Position numbers and translations under genes: made by a program
Notes under the pieces: model-generated
Seen by the model: only the letters and a program-made list of their open reading frames with translations
What the model was told of the DNA's origin: nothing
Database searches by the model: none
Part shown: in pieces, positions 26,210 to 35,260 of the stretch
How the letters are laid out: each line of letters opens with the position of its first letter
Numbering within the stretch: the stretch's first letter is position 1
Source of the DNA: Streptomyces aurantiacus JA 4570
GTDB lineage: Bacteria > Actinomycetota > Actinomycetes > Streptomycetales > Streptomycetaceae
Length of the DNA stretch: 48,662 bases
NCBI RefSeq assembly: GCF_000414115.1
Contig: NZ_AOPZ01000492.1
Span: 1 to 48,662 of the forward strand
Reading direction: 5' to 3'

Positions 26210-26234
26210 ATAACGCATGGCACCGTTGTCATCT

Positions 26235-26257
26235 CGTTAAGGATTTACTCCTTGACG
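26235..26257. promoter_or_regulatory. candidate Rok7B7 operator upstream of xylF
   Basis: A 23-bp near-palindrome of form CGTYAAGGA-N5-TCCTTRACG lies about 75-97 bp before xylF, matching 18 of 23 positions with its own reverse complement. Its half-site is the same as in the rok7B7 promoter. Confidence 0.65.
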
Positions 26258-26331
26258 CGTGTCGGGTGGCCGAGTTGACTTCGAGCCACCTCGGCCGCAA
26301 CGACGCGGCCACGTCAGGGAGGCACCCCCAA

Positions 26332-27429
26332 ATGAACAGAATGACGCGCCGCGTCGGCATAGGCACCGTCACCGTTTCCCTCGCGCTGGCCTTGGCCGCA
26401 TGCGGCGAGGCCGGTGACGGCGACGAAAAGGGCAGCGGCGGCGACGGCAAGACCATCGGTCTGCTGCTGCCGGAGAACAAGACCACGCGTTACGAGACCT
26501 TCGACCGCCCGATCATGGAGTCGAAGATCAAGTCGCTGTGCGGCGACTGCGAGATCAAGTACAACAACGCCGCGCAGGACATCGAGACCCAGAAGAAGCA
26601 GTTCGACGCCCTGATCACGCAGGGCGTGAAGGTGATCATCCTGGACTCGGTGGACTACAAGTCCACCAAGGGCTGGGTCGAGCGCGCCGACAAGCAGGGC
26701 GTCAAGGTCGTGGCGTACGACCGCCTCGCCGAGGGCCCGCTGGCCGCGTACGTGAGCTACGACAACGAGAAGATCGGCCGGCTCCAGGGCGGCGCCCTCG
26801 TCAAGGCGCTCGGCTCGGACGCCAAGAACGCCAACGTCGTCATGATCAACGGCTCGCCGACCGACCCGAACGCCCCGTTCTTCAAGAAGGGCGCCCACTC
26901 GGTGCTCGACAAGAACGTGAAGAAGATCGCCTACGAGCAGGACATCCCGGACTGGTCGCCGGACGAGGCGAACAAGAAGATGGCCACCGCCATCGACAAG
27001 CTCGGCAAGGACGGCATCGACGGCGTCTACTCCGCCAACGACGGCATGGCCGGCGGCATCATCACCGCCCTCAAGCAGCGCGGCATCGACGTGCCGGTGG
27101 GCGGCCAGGACGCCGAACTCGCCGGTGTGCAGCGCCTGCTGAGCGGCGACCAGGCGTTCACGATCTACAAGCAGATCAAGCCGGAGGCCGAGACCACCGC
27201 GGAGATCGCGGTCCGGCTGCTCAAGGGCAAGAAGATCGACGACCTCACGGACCGCAAGGTCAACTCGCTGAGCGGCGACTTCAAGAACATCCCCGCCAAG
27301 CTGTACGACGCGCAGGCGATCACCAAGGACGAGGTGGCGGACACCATCGTCAAGGACAAGGTGTACAAGGCGAGCGAGATCTGCACCAAGCAGTTCAAGA
27401 AGGCTTGCGACGAGGCCGGGATCAAGTAA
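26332..27429 (+). CDS. xylF: xylose-type ABC transporter, substrate-binding lipoprotein
   Basis: 365 residues. The ATG at 26332 follows AGGGAGG. A short signal ends in lipobox LAAC at about residues 20-23. The mature part is a pentose-type (Peripla_BP_4) binding protein: TIGLLLPENKTTRYETFDRP, QKKQFDALITQGVKVIILDSVD, VVAYDRLAEGPLAAYVSYDN, VYSANDGMAGGIITALKQRG, VGGQDAELAGVQRLLSGDQ. This resembles XylF/ChvE proteins. In S. coelicolor the equivalent operon next to rok7B7 is needed for xylose uptake. A palindromic operator lies upstream and a stem-loop downstream. Confidence 0.9.
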   Translation: MNRMTRRVGIGTVTVSLALALAACGEAGDGDEKGSGGDGKTIGLLLPENKTTRYETFDRPIMESKIKSLCGDCEIKYNNAAQDIETQKKQFDALITQGVKVIILDSVDYKSTKGWVERADKQGVKVVAYDRLAEGPLAAYVSYDNEKIGRLQGGALVKALGSDAKNANVVMINGSPTDPNAPFFKKGAHSVLDKNVKKIAYEQDIPDWSPDEANKKMATAIDKLGKDGIDGVYSANDGMAGGIITALKQRGIDVPVGGQDAELAGVQRLLSGDQAFTIYKQIKPEAETTAEIAVRLLKGKKIDDLTDRKVNSLSGDFKNIPAKLYDAQAITKDEVADTIVKDKVYKASEICTKQFKKACDEAGIK

Positions 27430-27491
27430 CTCCCGGTCAGGTCCCAGGTGTTGACGCGGCCCGCGCGCCGCGAGACACCTTCCCCAGCGGT

Positions 27492-27542
27492 CCGGTGCCC
27501 GCTCACTTCATTTCCGCCCCGCAGTCGGAGGGCGGGCACCGG
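27492..27542 (+). other. stem-loop between xylF and xylG
   Basis: Perfect 11-bp stem CCGGTGCCCGC (27492-27502) with GCGGGCACCGG (27532-27542) in the 194-bp gap after the binding-protein gene. It is probably a processing or attenuation hairpin, like the one after ngcE. Confidence 0.6.
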
Positions 27543-27623
27543 GCGCCTTGTTCTCTGCGCTGCCTCGTCACTTTCTGTGGCAGCACCATCCCCGCCGGTC
27601 AGGCGGCGAAGGAGATGATTCAC

Positions 27624-28415
27624 GTGTCCGCTACGCCTGTGCTGGCGTTGCGCGGGGTCTCCAAGCGGTTCGGCGCCGTCCAGGCGCTCACGGACGTAGA
27701 CCTCGAGATCCACACCGGTGAGGTGGTCGCCCTGGTCGGCGACAACGGCGCCGGAAAGTCCACGCTCGTCAAGACGATCTCGGGCGTCCACCCGATCGAC
27801 GACGGCGCCATCGAGTGGGAGGGCAGGGGCGTCCGCATCGGCCGGCCGCACGACGCCCAGGACCTCGGCGTGGCCACCGTCTACCAGGACCTCGCCCTCT
27901 GCGACAACCTGGACGTGGTCGCCAACCTGTTCCTCGGCAACGAGCTGAAGAGCGCCTCCGTCCTCGACGAGATCAAGATGGAGAAGCGCGCCCGGGAGCT
28001 CCTGGACACCCTGTCCATCCGCATCCCCAGCGTCCGCATCCCCGTCGCCGCCCTCTCCGGCGGTCAGCGGCAGGTCGTCGCCATCGCCCGCGCGCTGGTC
28101 GGCGACCCCAAGGTCGTCATCCTCGACGAGCCCACCGCCGCCCTCGGCGTCGAGCAGACCGCGCAGGTCCTCGACCTGGTGGAACGGCTGCGCGAGCGCG
28201 GCCACGGCGTGATCCTCATCAGCCACAACATGGCCGACGTGCAGGCCGTCGCCGACCGGGTCGCGGTGCTCCGCCTGGGCCGCAACAACGGCGTCTTCAC
28301 GGTCGCCGACACCACCCCCGAAGAAGTCATCGCCGCCATCACGGGCGCCACGGACAACGCCGTGACCCGCCGCAGGGCGCGCACGGCCACGGCACCGAAG
28401 GAGGACGCGAAGTGA
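27624..28415 (+). CDS. xylG: xylose-type ABC transporter, ATP-binding protein
   Basis: 263 residues with one ABC domain: Walker A GDNGAGKST, Q-loop VYQDLALCDNLDVVANLFLG, signature LSGGQRQVVAIARAL, Walker B VVILDEPTAALG and H-loop ILISHNM. Enterobacterial XylG and RbsA carry two fused ABC domains, so this half-size subunit probably works as a homodimer. The GTG at 27624 is 9 bp after AAGGAG; the ATG at 27615 is too close to that site. The C-terminal 20 residues are Arg/Ala/Lys-rich. The stop overlaps the start of xylH (GTGA). Confidence 0.92.
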   Translation: MSATPVLALRGVSKRFGAVQALTDVDLEIHTGEVVALVGDNGAGKSTLVKTISGVHPIDDGAIEWEGRGVRIGRPHDAQDLGVATVYQDLALCDNLDVVANLFLGNELKSASVLDEIKMEKRARELLDTLSIRIPSVRIPVAALSGGQRQVVAIARALVGDPKVVILDEPTAALGVEQTAQVLDLVERLRERGHGVILISHNMADVQAVADRVAVLRLGRNNGVFTVADTTPEEVIAAITGATDNAVTRRRARTATAPKEDAK

Positions 28416-29728
28416 GCGACCTCGCCAAGACCCCCGACACCCACGAGCCCCAGGCGGCCACGGGCGGCACTGTGGACGCCGAGCCGTCCGCGACTCCGGC
28501 GGCGGCGGTCGACCCGCGCCTGCTGGTGCGCGAGCAGGGCTTCGCCGGCTACTGGACGGAGTTCGTCCGCAAGGTGCGCGGCGGTGAGCTGGGCTCGCTG
28601 CCCGTCGTCGTCGGCCTGATCGTGATCGCGCTTGTCTTCCAGCTGCAGAACGACAAGTTCCTGTCCGCGAGCAGCCTCGCCAACATCGCGGTGTTCACCT
28701 CCGGCGTCGGCATCATGTCCGTCGGCATCGTCTTCGTGCTGCTGCTCGGCGAGATCGACCTGTCCGTCGGCTCCGTCGCCGGTACGGGCGCGGCCATCTG
28801 GGCGGTCCTGAGCGTCACCCACGGGTGGGGCGACTGGCTGTCGGTGTTCGTGGCGATCGCCTCCGGCCTGGTGATCGGCGCCCTGCACGGATTCTTCTTC
28901 GCCAAGATCGGCGTACCGGCCTTCGTGGTCACCCTGGCGGGCTTCCTCGGCTGGAGCGGTCTGCAGATCTGGCTGATGGGCAAGGAGGGCAGCATCAACA
29001 CGCCCACCGGCTCCGTCGTGGAGGACCTCACCACCCACTTCTTCGCCGACAAGGCCGCCGCGTACGGCCTCGCCCTGGTCGCCGTGCTCGCCTACGCGGG
29101 CGCCCAGCTCCTGGACGCCCGGCGCCGCAAGGGCGCGGGGCTGCCCTCGCGCCCGCTCAGCGAGGTCCTGCTGCGCACCGGCGTCCTGGCGGTCCTCGCC
29201 TTCGTCGTGGCGTACTTCCTGAACGAGCCCGAGGGCGCCCGCGGCCTGCCGCTCGCCCTGGTCCTGTTCCTCGCCGTGCTCGTCGTCGCCGACTTCGTGG
29301 CCCGCCGCACCACCTTCGGCCGCCAGGTCTTCGCGGTCGGCGGCAACGCGGAGGCGGCCCGCCGCGCGGGCATCAACGTGGACCGGATCCGGATCACGGT
29401 GTTCGCGATCTCCGGCATGCTCGCGGCCTTCGGCGGGCTCTTCATCGCGAGCCTCTCCGGCGGCGCGACCAAGAGCCTCGGCAGCGGCAACACCCTGATG
29501 ATCGTGATCGCGGCGGCCGTCATCGGCGGCACCAGCCTCTTCGGCGGCCGCGGCAAGATCTGGTCCGCCATGCTCGGCATGCTGGTGATCCAGTCGATTC
29601 AGCAGGGCCTGAACCTCCAGGGCATGCCCAGCGAGATCCAGTACATGATCACCGGCGCGGTGCTGCTCGCCGCCGTCGTGATCGACTCGGTCTCCCGCCG
29701 GACGCAGAAGTCCGCAGGCCGCGCCTGA
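28412..29728 (+). CDS. xylH: xylose-type ABC transporter permease
   Basis: 438 residues. A 65-residue hydrophilic Ala/Thr/Glu-rich N-terminus precedes about ten to twelve membrane helices of the BPD_transp_2 (ribose/xylose permease) type. Typical segments are NIAVFTSGVGIMSVGIVFVLLLGEIDLSVGS, FVVTLAGFLGWSGLQIWLMG and the coupling segment GNAEAARRAGINVDRIRI. The GTG start overlaps the xylG stop by 4 bp, with AAGGAGG inside the end of xylG, so translation is coupled. A strong terminator follows. Confidence 0.92.
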   Translation: MSDLAKTPDTHEPQAATGGTVDAEPSATPAAAVDPRLLVREQGFAGYWTEFVRKVRGGELGSLPVVVGLIVIALVFQLQNDKFLSASSLANIAVFTSGVGIMSVGIVFVLLLGEIDLSVGSVAGTGAAIWAVLSVTHGWGDWLSVFVAIASGLVIGALHGFFFAKIGVPAFVVTLAGFLGWSGLQIWLMGKEGSINTPTGSVVEDLTTHFFADKAAAYGLALVAVLAYAGAQLLDARRRKGAGLPSRPLSEVLLRTGVLAVLAFVVAYFLNEPEGARGLPLALVLFLAVLVVADFVARRTTFGRQVFAVGGNAEAARRAGINVDRIRITVFAISGMLAAFGGLFIASLSGGATKSLGSGNTLMIVIAAAVIGGTSLFGGRGKIWSAMLGMLVIQSIQQGLNLQGMPSEIQYMITGAVLLAAVVIDSVSRRTQKSAGRA

Positions 29729-29741
29729 TTTCCCCGGCTCC

Positions 29742-29774
29742 GTGCCCGGTACCGGTCCTTCCGGTGCCGGGCAC
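29742..29774 (+). terminator. terminator after xylFGH
   Basis: 14-bp stem (29742-29755 with 29761-29774, one G-T type mismatch) and 5-nt loop, 13 bp after the xylH stop. Confidence 0.8.
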
Positions 29775-29975
29775 ACCCATGCCCCCGGATAGGAACATCT
29801 GTTCCCGTACGGGGTGTGATTTCCCGCGCCCTGTCCAGTCGTACCAGTCGATTTACAGCCGATCGCGTGACGTACGACTCCGGGCCCGGACTCCGCGGTC
29901 AGCGGCGGAACATTAGACTCGACTGGCCCGGCAATGCTCGAACAGCGCTACACGCTCTACTGCAAGGAGGCACGG

Positions 29976-31910
29976 GTGCCGCTGCTGACCCGCATCACGG
30001 GACCGCGCGATCTGGACCCGCTCGGCCCGGAACAGCTCACCGAGCTGGCGAACGAGATCCGCGGCTTCCTCGTCGACGCAGTCTCCAAGACCGGCGGCCA
30101 CCTCGGCCCCAACCTCGGCGTCGTCGAGCTGACCATCGCCCTGCACCGCGTCTTCGACTCCCCCAAGGACAAGGTCCTCTGGGACACCGGCCACCAGGCA
30201 TACGTGCACAAGCTGCTCACCGGCCGCCAGGACTTCTCCAAGCTGCGCGGCAAGGGCGGCCTCTCGGGCTACCCCGCGCGCGCCGAGTCCGACCACGACG
30301 TGATCGAGAACAGCCACGCCTCCACCGTCCTCGGCTGGGCCGACGGCCTCGCCAAGGCCAACCAGGTGCGCGGCAAGGGCTACGCAGACCGGGCAGTCGT
30401 CGCCGTCATCGGTGACGGCGCTCTCACCGGCGGCATGGCCTGGGAGGCGCTGAACAACATCGCGGCCGCCAAGGACCGCCCCCTGGTCATCGTGGTCAAC
30501 GACAACGAGCGGTCGTACGCCCCCACGATCGGCGGCCTCGCCAACCACCTCGCGACCCTGCGCACCACCGACGGCTACGAACGCTTCCTGGCCCGCGGCA
30601 AGGACCTCCTGGAGCGCACGCCCGTCGTCGGCAGGCCGCTGTACGAGACGCTGCACGGCGCCAAGAAGGGCCTGAAGGACTTCATCGCCCCGCAGGGCAT
30701 GTTCGAGGACCTCGGCCTGAAGTACGTCGGCCCGATCGACGGCCACGACATGGAGGCCCTGGAGTCCGCCCTGCAGCGCGCCAAGCGCTTCGGCGGCCCG
30801 GTCATCGTGCACTGCCTCACCGAGAAGGGCCGCGGCTACCAGCCCGCCGAGGAGGACGAGGCCGACCACTTCCACGGCATCGGCCCCATCCACCCCGACA
30901 CCGGCCTGCCCATCGCCGCCGGCGGCATGGACTGGACGTCCGTCTTCGGCGAGGAGATGGTCAAGCTCGGCCGCGAGCGCGAGGACATCGTCGCGATCAC
31001 CGCCGCGATGCTCCAGCCCGTCGGCCTGAAGAAGTTCGCCGAGGAGTTCCCCGACCGGGTCTACGACGTCGGCATCGCCGAGCAGCACGCCGCGGTGAGC
31101 GCCGCGGGCCTCGCCACCGGCGGCCTGCACCCCGTCTTCGCCGTGTACGCCACCTTCCTCAACCGCGCCTTCGACCAGCTCCTGATGGACGTGGCCCTGC
31201 ACAAGTGCGGCGTCACCTTCGTCCTGGACCGCGCGGGCGTGACCGGCACCGACGGCGCCTCGCACAACGGCATGTGGGACATGTCGATCCTCCAGTGCGT
31301 GCCCACCCTGCGCATCGCCGCGCCCCGCGACGCCGACCAGGTCCGCCTCCAGCTCCGCGAGGCCGTCGAGGTCGACGACGCCCCGACCGTCGTGCGCTAC
31401 TCCAAGGGCGCCGTCGGCCCCGCGGTCAAGGCCGTCGCCACGGTCGGCGGCATGGACGTGCTGCGCAAGGCGGGCACCAACAGGCCGGACGTCCTGCTCG
31501 TCTCCGTCGGCGCGCTCGCGCCGATGTGCCTGGAGATCGCCGACCTGCTCGACAAGCAGGGCATCTCCACGACCGTCGTCGACCCCCGCTGGGTCAAGCC
31601 GGTCGACGAGGCGATGGCCCCGCTCGCCGAGCAGCACCGCGTCGTGGTCACCGTCGAGGACAACTCCCGCGCCGGCGGCGTCGGTTCGGCCGTCGCCCAG
31701 GCCCTGCGGGACGCGGGCGTGGACGTGCCGCTGCGCGACTTCGGCATCCCGCCGCGCTTCCTCGACCACGCCTCCCGCAAGGAGGTCATGGCCGAGATCG
31801 GGCTCACCGCCCCGGACATCGCCCGCCAGGTGACCGGCCTCGTCGCCAAGCTCGACGGCCGCTTCGAGCGCGCCGGAGCCGTGGACTCGGTGGAGCCCGC
31901 GCGCGATTGA
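29976..31910 (+). CDS. dxs: 1-deoxy-D-xylulose-5-phosphate synthase
   Basis: 644 residues. Condenses pyruvate and glyceraldehyde 3-phosphate, with thiamine diphosphate, to DXP, the first step of the MEP isoprenoid pathway. Visible are DTGHQAYVHKLLTGR, the thiamine-diphosphate motif GDGALTGGMAWEALNN ending VVNDN, the transketolase pyrimidine domain with DVGIAEQHAAVSAAGLA and FDQLLMDVAL, LDRAGVTGTDGASHNG, and the C-terminal domain (VEDNSRAGGVGSAV). The GTG at 29976 has AAGGAGG 5 bp upstream; an earlier in-frame ATG at 29934 lacks a site. Streptomyces often keep two dxs genes; this position matches SCO6013 from memory. It is monocistronic with its own terminator. Confidence 0.96.
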   Translation: MPLLTRITGPRDLDPLGPEQLTELANEIRGFLVDAVSKTGGHLGPNLGVVELTIALHRVFDSPKDKVLWDTGHQAYVHKLLTGRQDFSKLRGKGGLSGYPARAESDHDVIENSHASTVLGWADGLAKANQVRGKGYADRAVVAVIGDGALTGGMAWEALNNIAAAKDRPLVIVVNDNERSYAPTIGGLANHLATLRTTDGYERFLARGKDLLERTPVVGRPLYETLHGAKKGLKDFIAPQGMFEDLGLKYVGPIDGHDMEALESALQRAKRFGGPVIVHCLTEKGRGYQPAEEDEADHFHGIGPIHPDTGLPIAAGGMDWTSVFGEEMVKLGREREDIVAITAAMLQPVGLKKFAEEFPDRVYDVGIAEQHAAVSAAGLATGGLHPVFAVYATFLNRAFDQLLMDVALHKCGVTFVLDRAGVTGTDGASHNGMWDMSILQCVPTLRIAAPRDADQVRLQLREAVEVDDAPTVVRYSKGAVGPAVKAVATVGGMDVLRKAGTNRPDVLLVSVGALAPMCLEIADLLDKQGISTTVVDPRWVKPVDEAMAPLAEQHRVVVTVEDNSRAGGVGSAVAQALRDAGVDVPLRDFGIPPRFLDHASRKEVMAEIGLTAPDIARQVTGLVAKLDGRFERAGAVDSVEPARD

Positions 31911-31934
31911 CGCCGACCAAGGATGTGCCCGAAC

Positions 31935-31974
31935 GGGCCGGTTTCACCACCCTTCACGGTGGTGAAACCGGCCC
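31935..31974 (+). terminator. terminator after dxs
   Basis: Perfect 17-bp stem (31935-31951 with 31958-31974), 6-nt loop CTTCAC, then ATTTGC. Confidence 0.9.
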
Positions 31975-32059
31975 ATTTGCGTGAATCCGCCCGCGTCGGG
32001 GCATAACCACTGCGCCCCCTCTCGATCATGTCGAGGACGACAAGCGTGGGAGGTACGCC

Positions 32060-33583
32060 GTGAGCAGCACCCTCTTCCGGACGAAGAAGGTCGAGCAATC
32101 CATCCTCGACACCGAGGAGCCAGAGCACGCGCTCAAGAAATCCTTGTCCGCGCTGGACCTGACCGTCTTCGGCGTCGGTGTCATCATCGGCACCGGCATC
32201 TTCGTCCTCACCGGCACGGTCGCCAAGAACAACGCGGGCCCCTCCGTCGCCCTGGCCTTCGTGGTGGCGGGCGTCGTCTGCGCCCTCGCCGCCCTCTGCT
32301 ACGCCGAGTTCGCCTCCACGCTCCCGGTGGCCGGCTCCGCGTACACGTTCTCGTACGCCTCACTCGGCGAGCTGCCCGCCTGGATCATCGGCTGGGACCT
32401 GGTCCTGGAGTTCGCGCTCGGCACGGCGGTGGTCGCCGTCGGCTGGTCGGGGTACATCGCCTCGCTGCTCGACAACGCGGGCTGGCAGCTGCCGGAGGCG
32501 CTCAGCGGCCGTGACGGCGCCGACGGCTTCGGCTTCGACATCCTCGCCGCCGCCCTGGTCCTGGTGCTCACCGGCATCCTCGTCCTCGGCATGAAGCTCT
32601 CCGCGCGCATCACCTCCCTCGTCGTCGCCATCAAGGTGATCGTCGTCCTCGTCGTGATCGTCGCGGGTGCCTTCTTCATCAAGGGCGACAACTACGACCC
32701 GTTCATCCCGAAGGCCCAGGAGGTGGAGGCGGGCAGCGGCCTGCACTCCCCGCTGATCCAGCTGATGTTCGGCTGGGCGCCCGCGAACTTCGGCGTGATG
32801 GGCATCTTCACCGCCGCCTCCGTCGTCTTCTTCGCCTTCATCGGCTTCGACATCGTGGCCACCGCCGCCGAGGAGACCAAGAACCCGCAGCGGGACATGC
32901 CGCGCGGCATCCTCGGCTCGCTGCTCATCTGCACCACGCTCTACGTGGCCGTGTCGATCGTCGTCACCGGCATGCAGCACTACAGCGAACTCTCCGTGGA
33001 CGCCCCGCTCGCCGACGCCTTCAAGGCCACCGGACACCCCTGGTACGCGGGCTTCATCAGCTTCGGCGCCGCCGTCGGCCTGACCACGGTCTGCATGATC
33101 CTGCTGCTCGGCCAGACCCGGGTGTTCTTCGCGATGAGCCGCGACGGACTGCTTCCGCGCTTCTTCTCCCGCGTCCACCCGCGCTTCAAGACCCCGCACC
33201 GGCCGACCATCCTGCTCGGCGTGATCATCGCCGTCGTGGCCGGGTTCACCCCGCTGAGCGAACTCGCCGAGCTGGTGAACATCGGCACCCTGTTCGCCTT
33301 CGTCATCGTCGCGGTCAGCGTGATCATCCTCCGCAGGACCCGGCCCGACCTGCACCGCTCCTTCCGCACCCCCTGGGTGCCGTTCCTGCCGATCCTGTCC
33401 GTCGGCGCCTCGCTGTGGCTGATGCTCAACCTGCCCGCCGAGACCTGGGTCCGCTTCGGCGCCTGGATGGCCCTCGGCGTCATCGTCTACTTCCTCTACG
33501 GCCGCTCGCACAGCCGCCTGGGGCGGCACGAGGAGACGACGGTGGGCCAGGTCGTCCGCCCGCCGGGCCGCGACAGCGAGTAG
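32060..33583 (+). CDS. APC-family amino acid permease
   Basis: 507 residues with about twelve to fourteen helices. The family signature is in helix 1 (DLTVFGVGVIIGTGIFVLTG), followed by GPSVALAFVVAGVVCALAALCYAEFASTLPVAGSAYTFSY and the FFAFIGFDIVATAAEE segment of helix 6. This places it with cationic amino acid transporter-like (YfnA/CAT) members of the APC superfamily. The soluble N-terminus (EQSILDTEEPEHALKKSL) is also typical. The GTG at 32060 has GGGAGG upstream. Substrate is unknown; a proton- or exchange-coupled amino acid uptake role is the family default. Confidence 0.92.
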   Translation: MSSTLFRTKKVEQSILDTEEPEHALKKSLSALDLTVFGVGVIIGTGIFVLTGTVAKNNAGPSVALAFVVAGVVCALAALCYAEFASTLPVAGSAYTFSYASLGELPAWIIGWDLVLEFALGTAVVAVGWSGYIASLLDNAGWQLPEALSGRDGADGFGFDILAAALVLVLTGILVLGMKLSARITSLVVAIKVIVVLVVIVAGAFFIKGDNYDPFIPKAQEVEAGSGLHSPLIQLMFGWAPANFGVMGIFTAASVVFFAFIGFDIVATAAEETKNPQRDMPRGILGSLLICTTLYVAVSIVVTGMQHYSELSVDAPLADAFKATGHPWYAGFISFGAAVGLTTVCMILLLGQTRVFFAMSRDGLLPRFFSRVHPRFKTPHRPTILLGVIIAVVAGFTPLSELAELVNIGTLFAFVIVAVSVIILRRTRPDLHRSFRTPWVPFLPILSVGASLWLMLNLPAETWVRFGAWMALGVIVYFLYGRSHSRLGRHEETTVGQVVRPPGRDSE

Positions 33584-33600
33584 TCGCGCCGCCTCGCACT

Positions 33601-33642
33601 CCGGCCCCGTATGTTCCGATTCGTCGTGAACTGCGGGGCCGG
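33601..33642 (+). terminator. possible terminator after permease gene
   Basis: CCGGCCCCG (33601-33609) pairs with CGGGGCCGG (33634-33642) across a 24-nt loop, 17 bp after the permease stop. Confidence 0.4.
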
Positions 33643-33647
33643 ATACG

Positions 33648-35204
33648 GTGCTGGCCATGCTCGCCGAGCCCTTCGCGCCCCTCTCGCCGCCACGCTCCGT
33701 GTCCGTCGCGGCCGCCCCCGGATACTGGGCCCGGCTGCTTCCCGCGCTCGCCCTGCTCGCCTGCGCCACCCGCCTCCCCTCCTTCGTACGTCCGCTGTGG
33801 AACCCCGACGAGGGCTATCTCGCCGTCCAGGCACGCCTGTTGGCAGGCGGCGGTGAGCTGTACGAGACGGTGGTCGACCGCAAGCCGCCGCTGGTGCCCT
33901 GGCTGTACCGGGCGGCCTTCGCGGCCTGGGGCGACGAGTCGCTGGCGGGCGCCCGGGTCCTCGCGATCGGCGCGCAGTTCCTCACGGCCGCCCTGCTCGC
34001 CTCGCTGGCCCGCCGCCGCTGGGGCGACGGCGCGGGCCGCACGGCCGGCGTCCTGTACCTCCTCGCCTCCGTCGGGCTGAACCCCGAGGACGCCCAGGCC
34101 GCCGGCTTCGAGGTCTTCATGCTGCCGTGCACGGCCGCGGCCATGTGGGCCGCCGACCGGCGCCGTTGGGGGCTCGCGGGGGCCGCGGTGGCGCTCGCGT
34201 TCCTGGCCAAGCAGACCGGGGGAGCGGTGCTGGTGCCGGTGGTGTGGCTGCTGTGGCGATCGGGGGTGGGGGGTGTGGCGGGGGCGGTCGGTGCGAGGGG
34301 TGTGGTCGGTGCGGGGCGTGTGCTCGGCACGGGGCGTGCGGCGGGTGCCGGCCGGCGTGGGGGCGCGGTGCGCCTCGCGGCCGGGGTGGCCGGGCCGGTC
34401 CTCGCGGCCGCCGCCCTCACGGACCCCTCGGGCTTCGTCTTCTGGACCCTCACGGGGTCGGGGGCGTACGCGTCCTTCACCGGCTCCGAACTCCACGTGC
34501 TCTTCCGGGGGCTGGCGAACACGGTGCTCCTCGGTGTGGCCTGCGCCGGGCTGCTGCCGCCGGTCGTGCGGGTGCTGCGGGTCGCCCGGACCGGCGCGGC
34601 GGACCTCTGGCTGTGGCTGAGCGCCTCGGCGGGCGCGGTCGTCCTCGGCTTCCACTTCTTCGGGCACTACTTCCTGCAACTCACGCCACCGCTCGCCCTG
34701 TTGGGCACGGCCGCGCTGCAGATCCTGCCCGCGGAGCGGACGGCGAAGGCGGTCCTCGCCTCCTCCTGCGCCTGCTCGCTGTTCGTGGCCTGGGGCCTGC
34801 TCGCGCCGCGCCCCGAGCTGGCCCACGCCCAGCGCCTCGCCGACGCCGTCCGGACCCGTACGGAGCCGGGCGACCGCGTCCTGCTCTGGGGCATGCACCC
34901 CGAGACGTACTGGCTCGCCGACCGCGCCCCCGCCACCCGCTATCTGACCGCCGGGCTCCTGACGAACTACAGCGGCGGCCGCAACGGCCCCCACGTGGGC
35001 GAGAAGTACGCCGTGGACGGCGCCTGGGACATCTTCCGTGCCGAACTGGCGGCCCGCCCGCCCGCGGTCGTCGTCGACGACTCCCGCGGCAAGCCGTACG
35101 GGCCCGACCGCGTGCCCGGCTTCCGCCGGGTGCTGAGCGGCGGGGGGTACGAGGCGGTGGGGTCGGTCGGCGGGGCGGTGGTGTACGTGAAGGGGGAGCG
35201 GTAG
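33648..35204 (+). CDS. GT39-like membrane glycosyltransferase
   Basis: 518 residues, multi-pass membrane protein of the ArnT/PMT-like GT-C type. The first periplasmic loop carries the acidic motif LWNPDEGYLAVQARLLAGG and then VDRKPPLVPWLYRAAFAAWG, typical of polyprenyl-phosphate-sugar-dependent enzymes. Several Ala/Leu-rich helices follow, then a soluble C-terminal domain (DRVLLWGMHPETYWLADR). Residues about 204-245 are a Gly/Ala/Val/Arg-rich low-complexity stretch encoded by very G-rich DNA, an apparent expansion. The GTG at 33648 has only a weak ribosome site; the ATG at 33657 is an alternative. Acceptor unknown; cell-surface glycan or protein glycosylation is likely. Confidence 0.75.
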   Translation: MLAMLAEPFAPLSPPRSVSVAAAPGYWARLLPALALLACATRLPSFVRPLWNPDEGYLAVQARLLAGGGELYETVVDRKPPLVPWLYRAAFAAWGDESLAGARVLAIGAQFLTAALLASLARRRWGDGAGRTAGVLYLLASVGLNPEDAQAAGFEVFMLPCTAAAMWAADRRRWGLAGAAVALAFLAKQTGGAVLVPVVWLLWRSGVGGVAGAVGARGVVGAGRVLGTGRAAGAGRRGGAVRLAAGVAGPVLAAAALTDPSGFVFWTLTGSGAYASFTGSELHVLFRGLANTVLLGVACAGLLPPVVRVLRVARTGAADLWLWLSASAGAVVLGFHFFGHYFLQLTPPLALLGTAALQILPAERTAKAVLASSCACSLFVAWGLLAPRPELAHAQRLADAVRTRTEPGDRVLLWGMHPETYWLADRAPATRYLTAGLLTNYSGGRNGPHVGEKYAVDGAWDIFRAELAARPPAVVVDDSRGKPYGPDRVPGFRRVLSGGGYEAVGSVGGAVVYVKGER

Positions 35205-35255
35205 GGAGGCGTGCTGCGAGGCGTGCGAGGCGTGCCAGGCGTACGAGGGCGTACG
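35205..35255. repeat. 9-bp tandem repeats, GAGGCGTGC type
   Basis: Four to five imperfect copies of a 9-10-bp unit fill the gap between the GT39-like gene and the converging lipoprotein gene. No hairpin is evident. Confidence 0.7.
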
Positions 35256-35260
35256 CGGTG

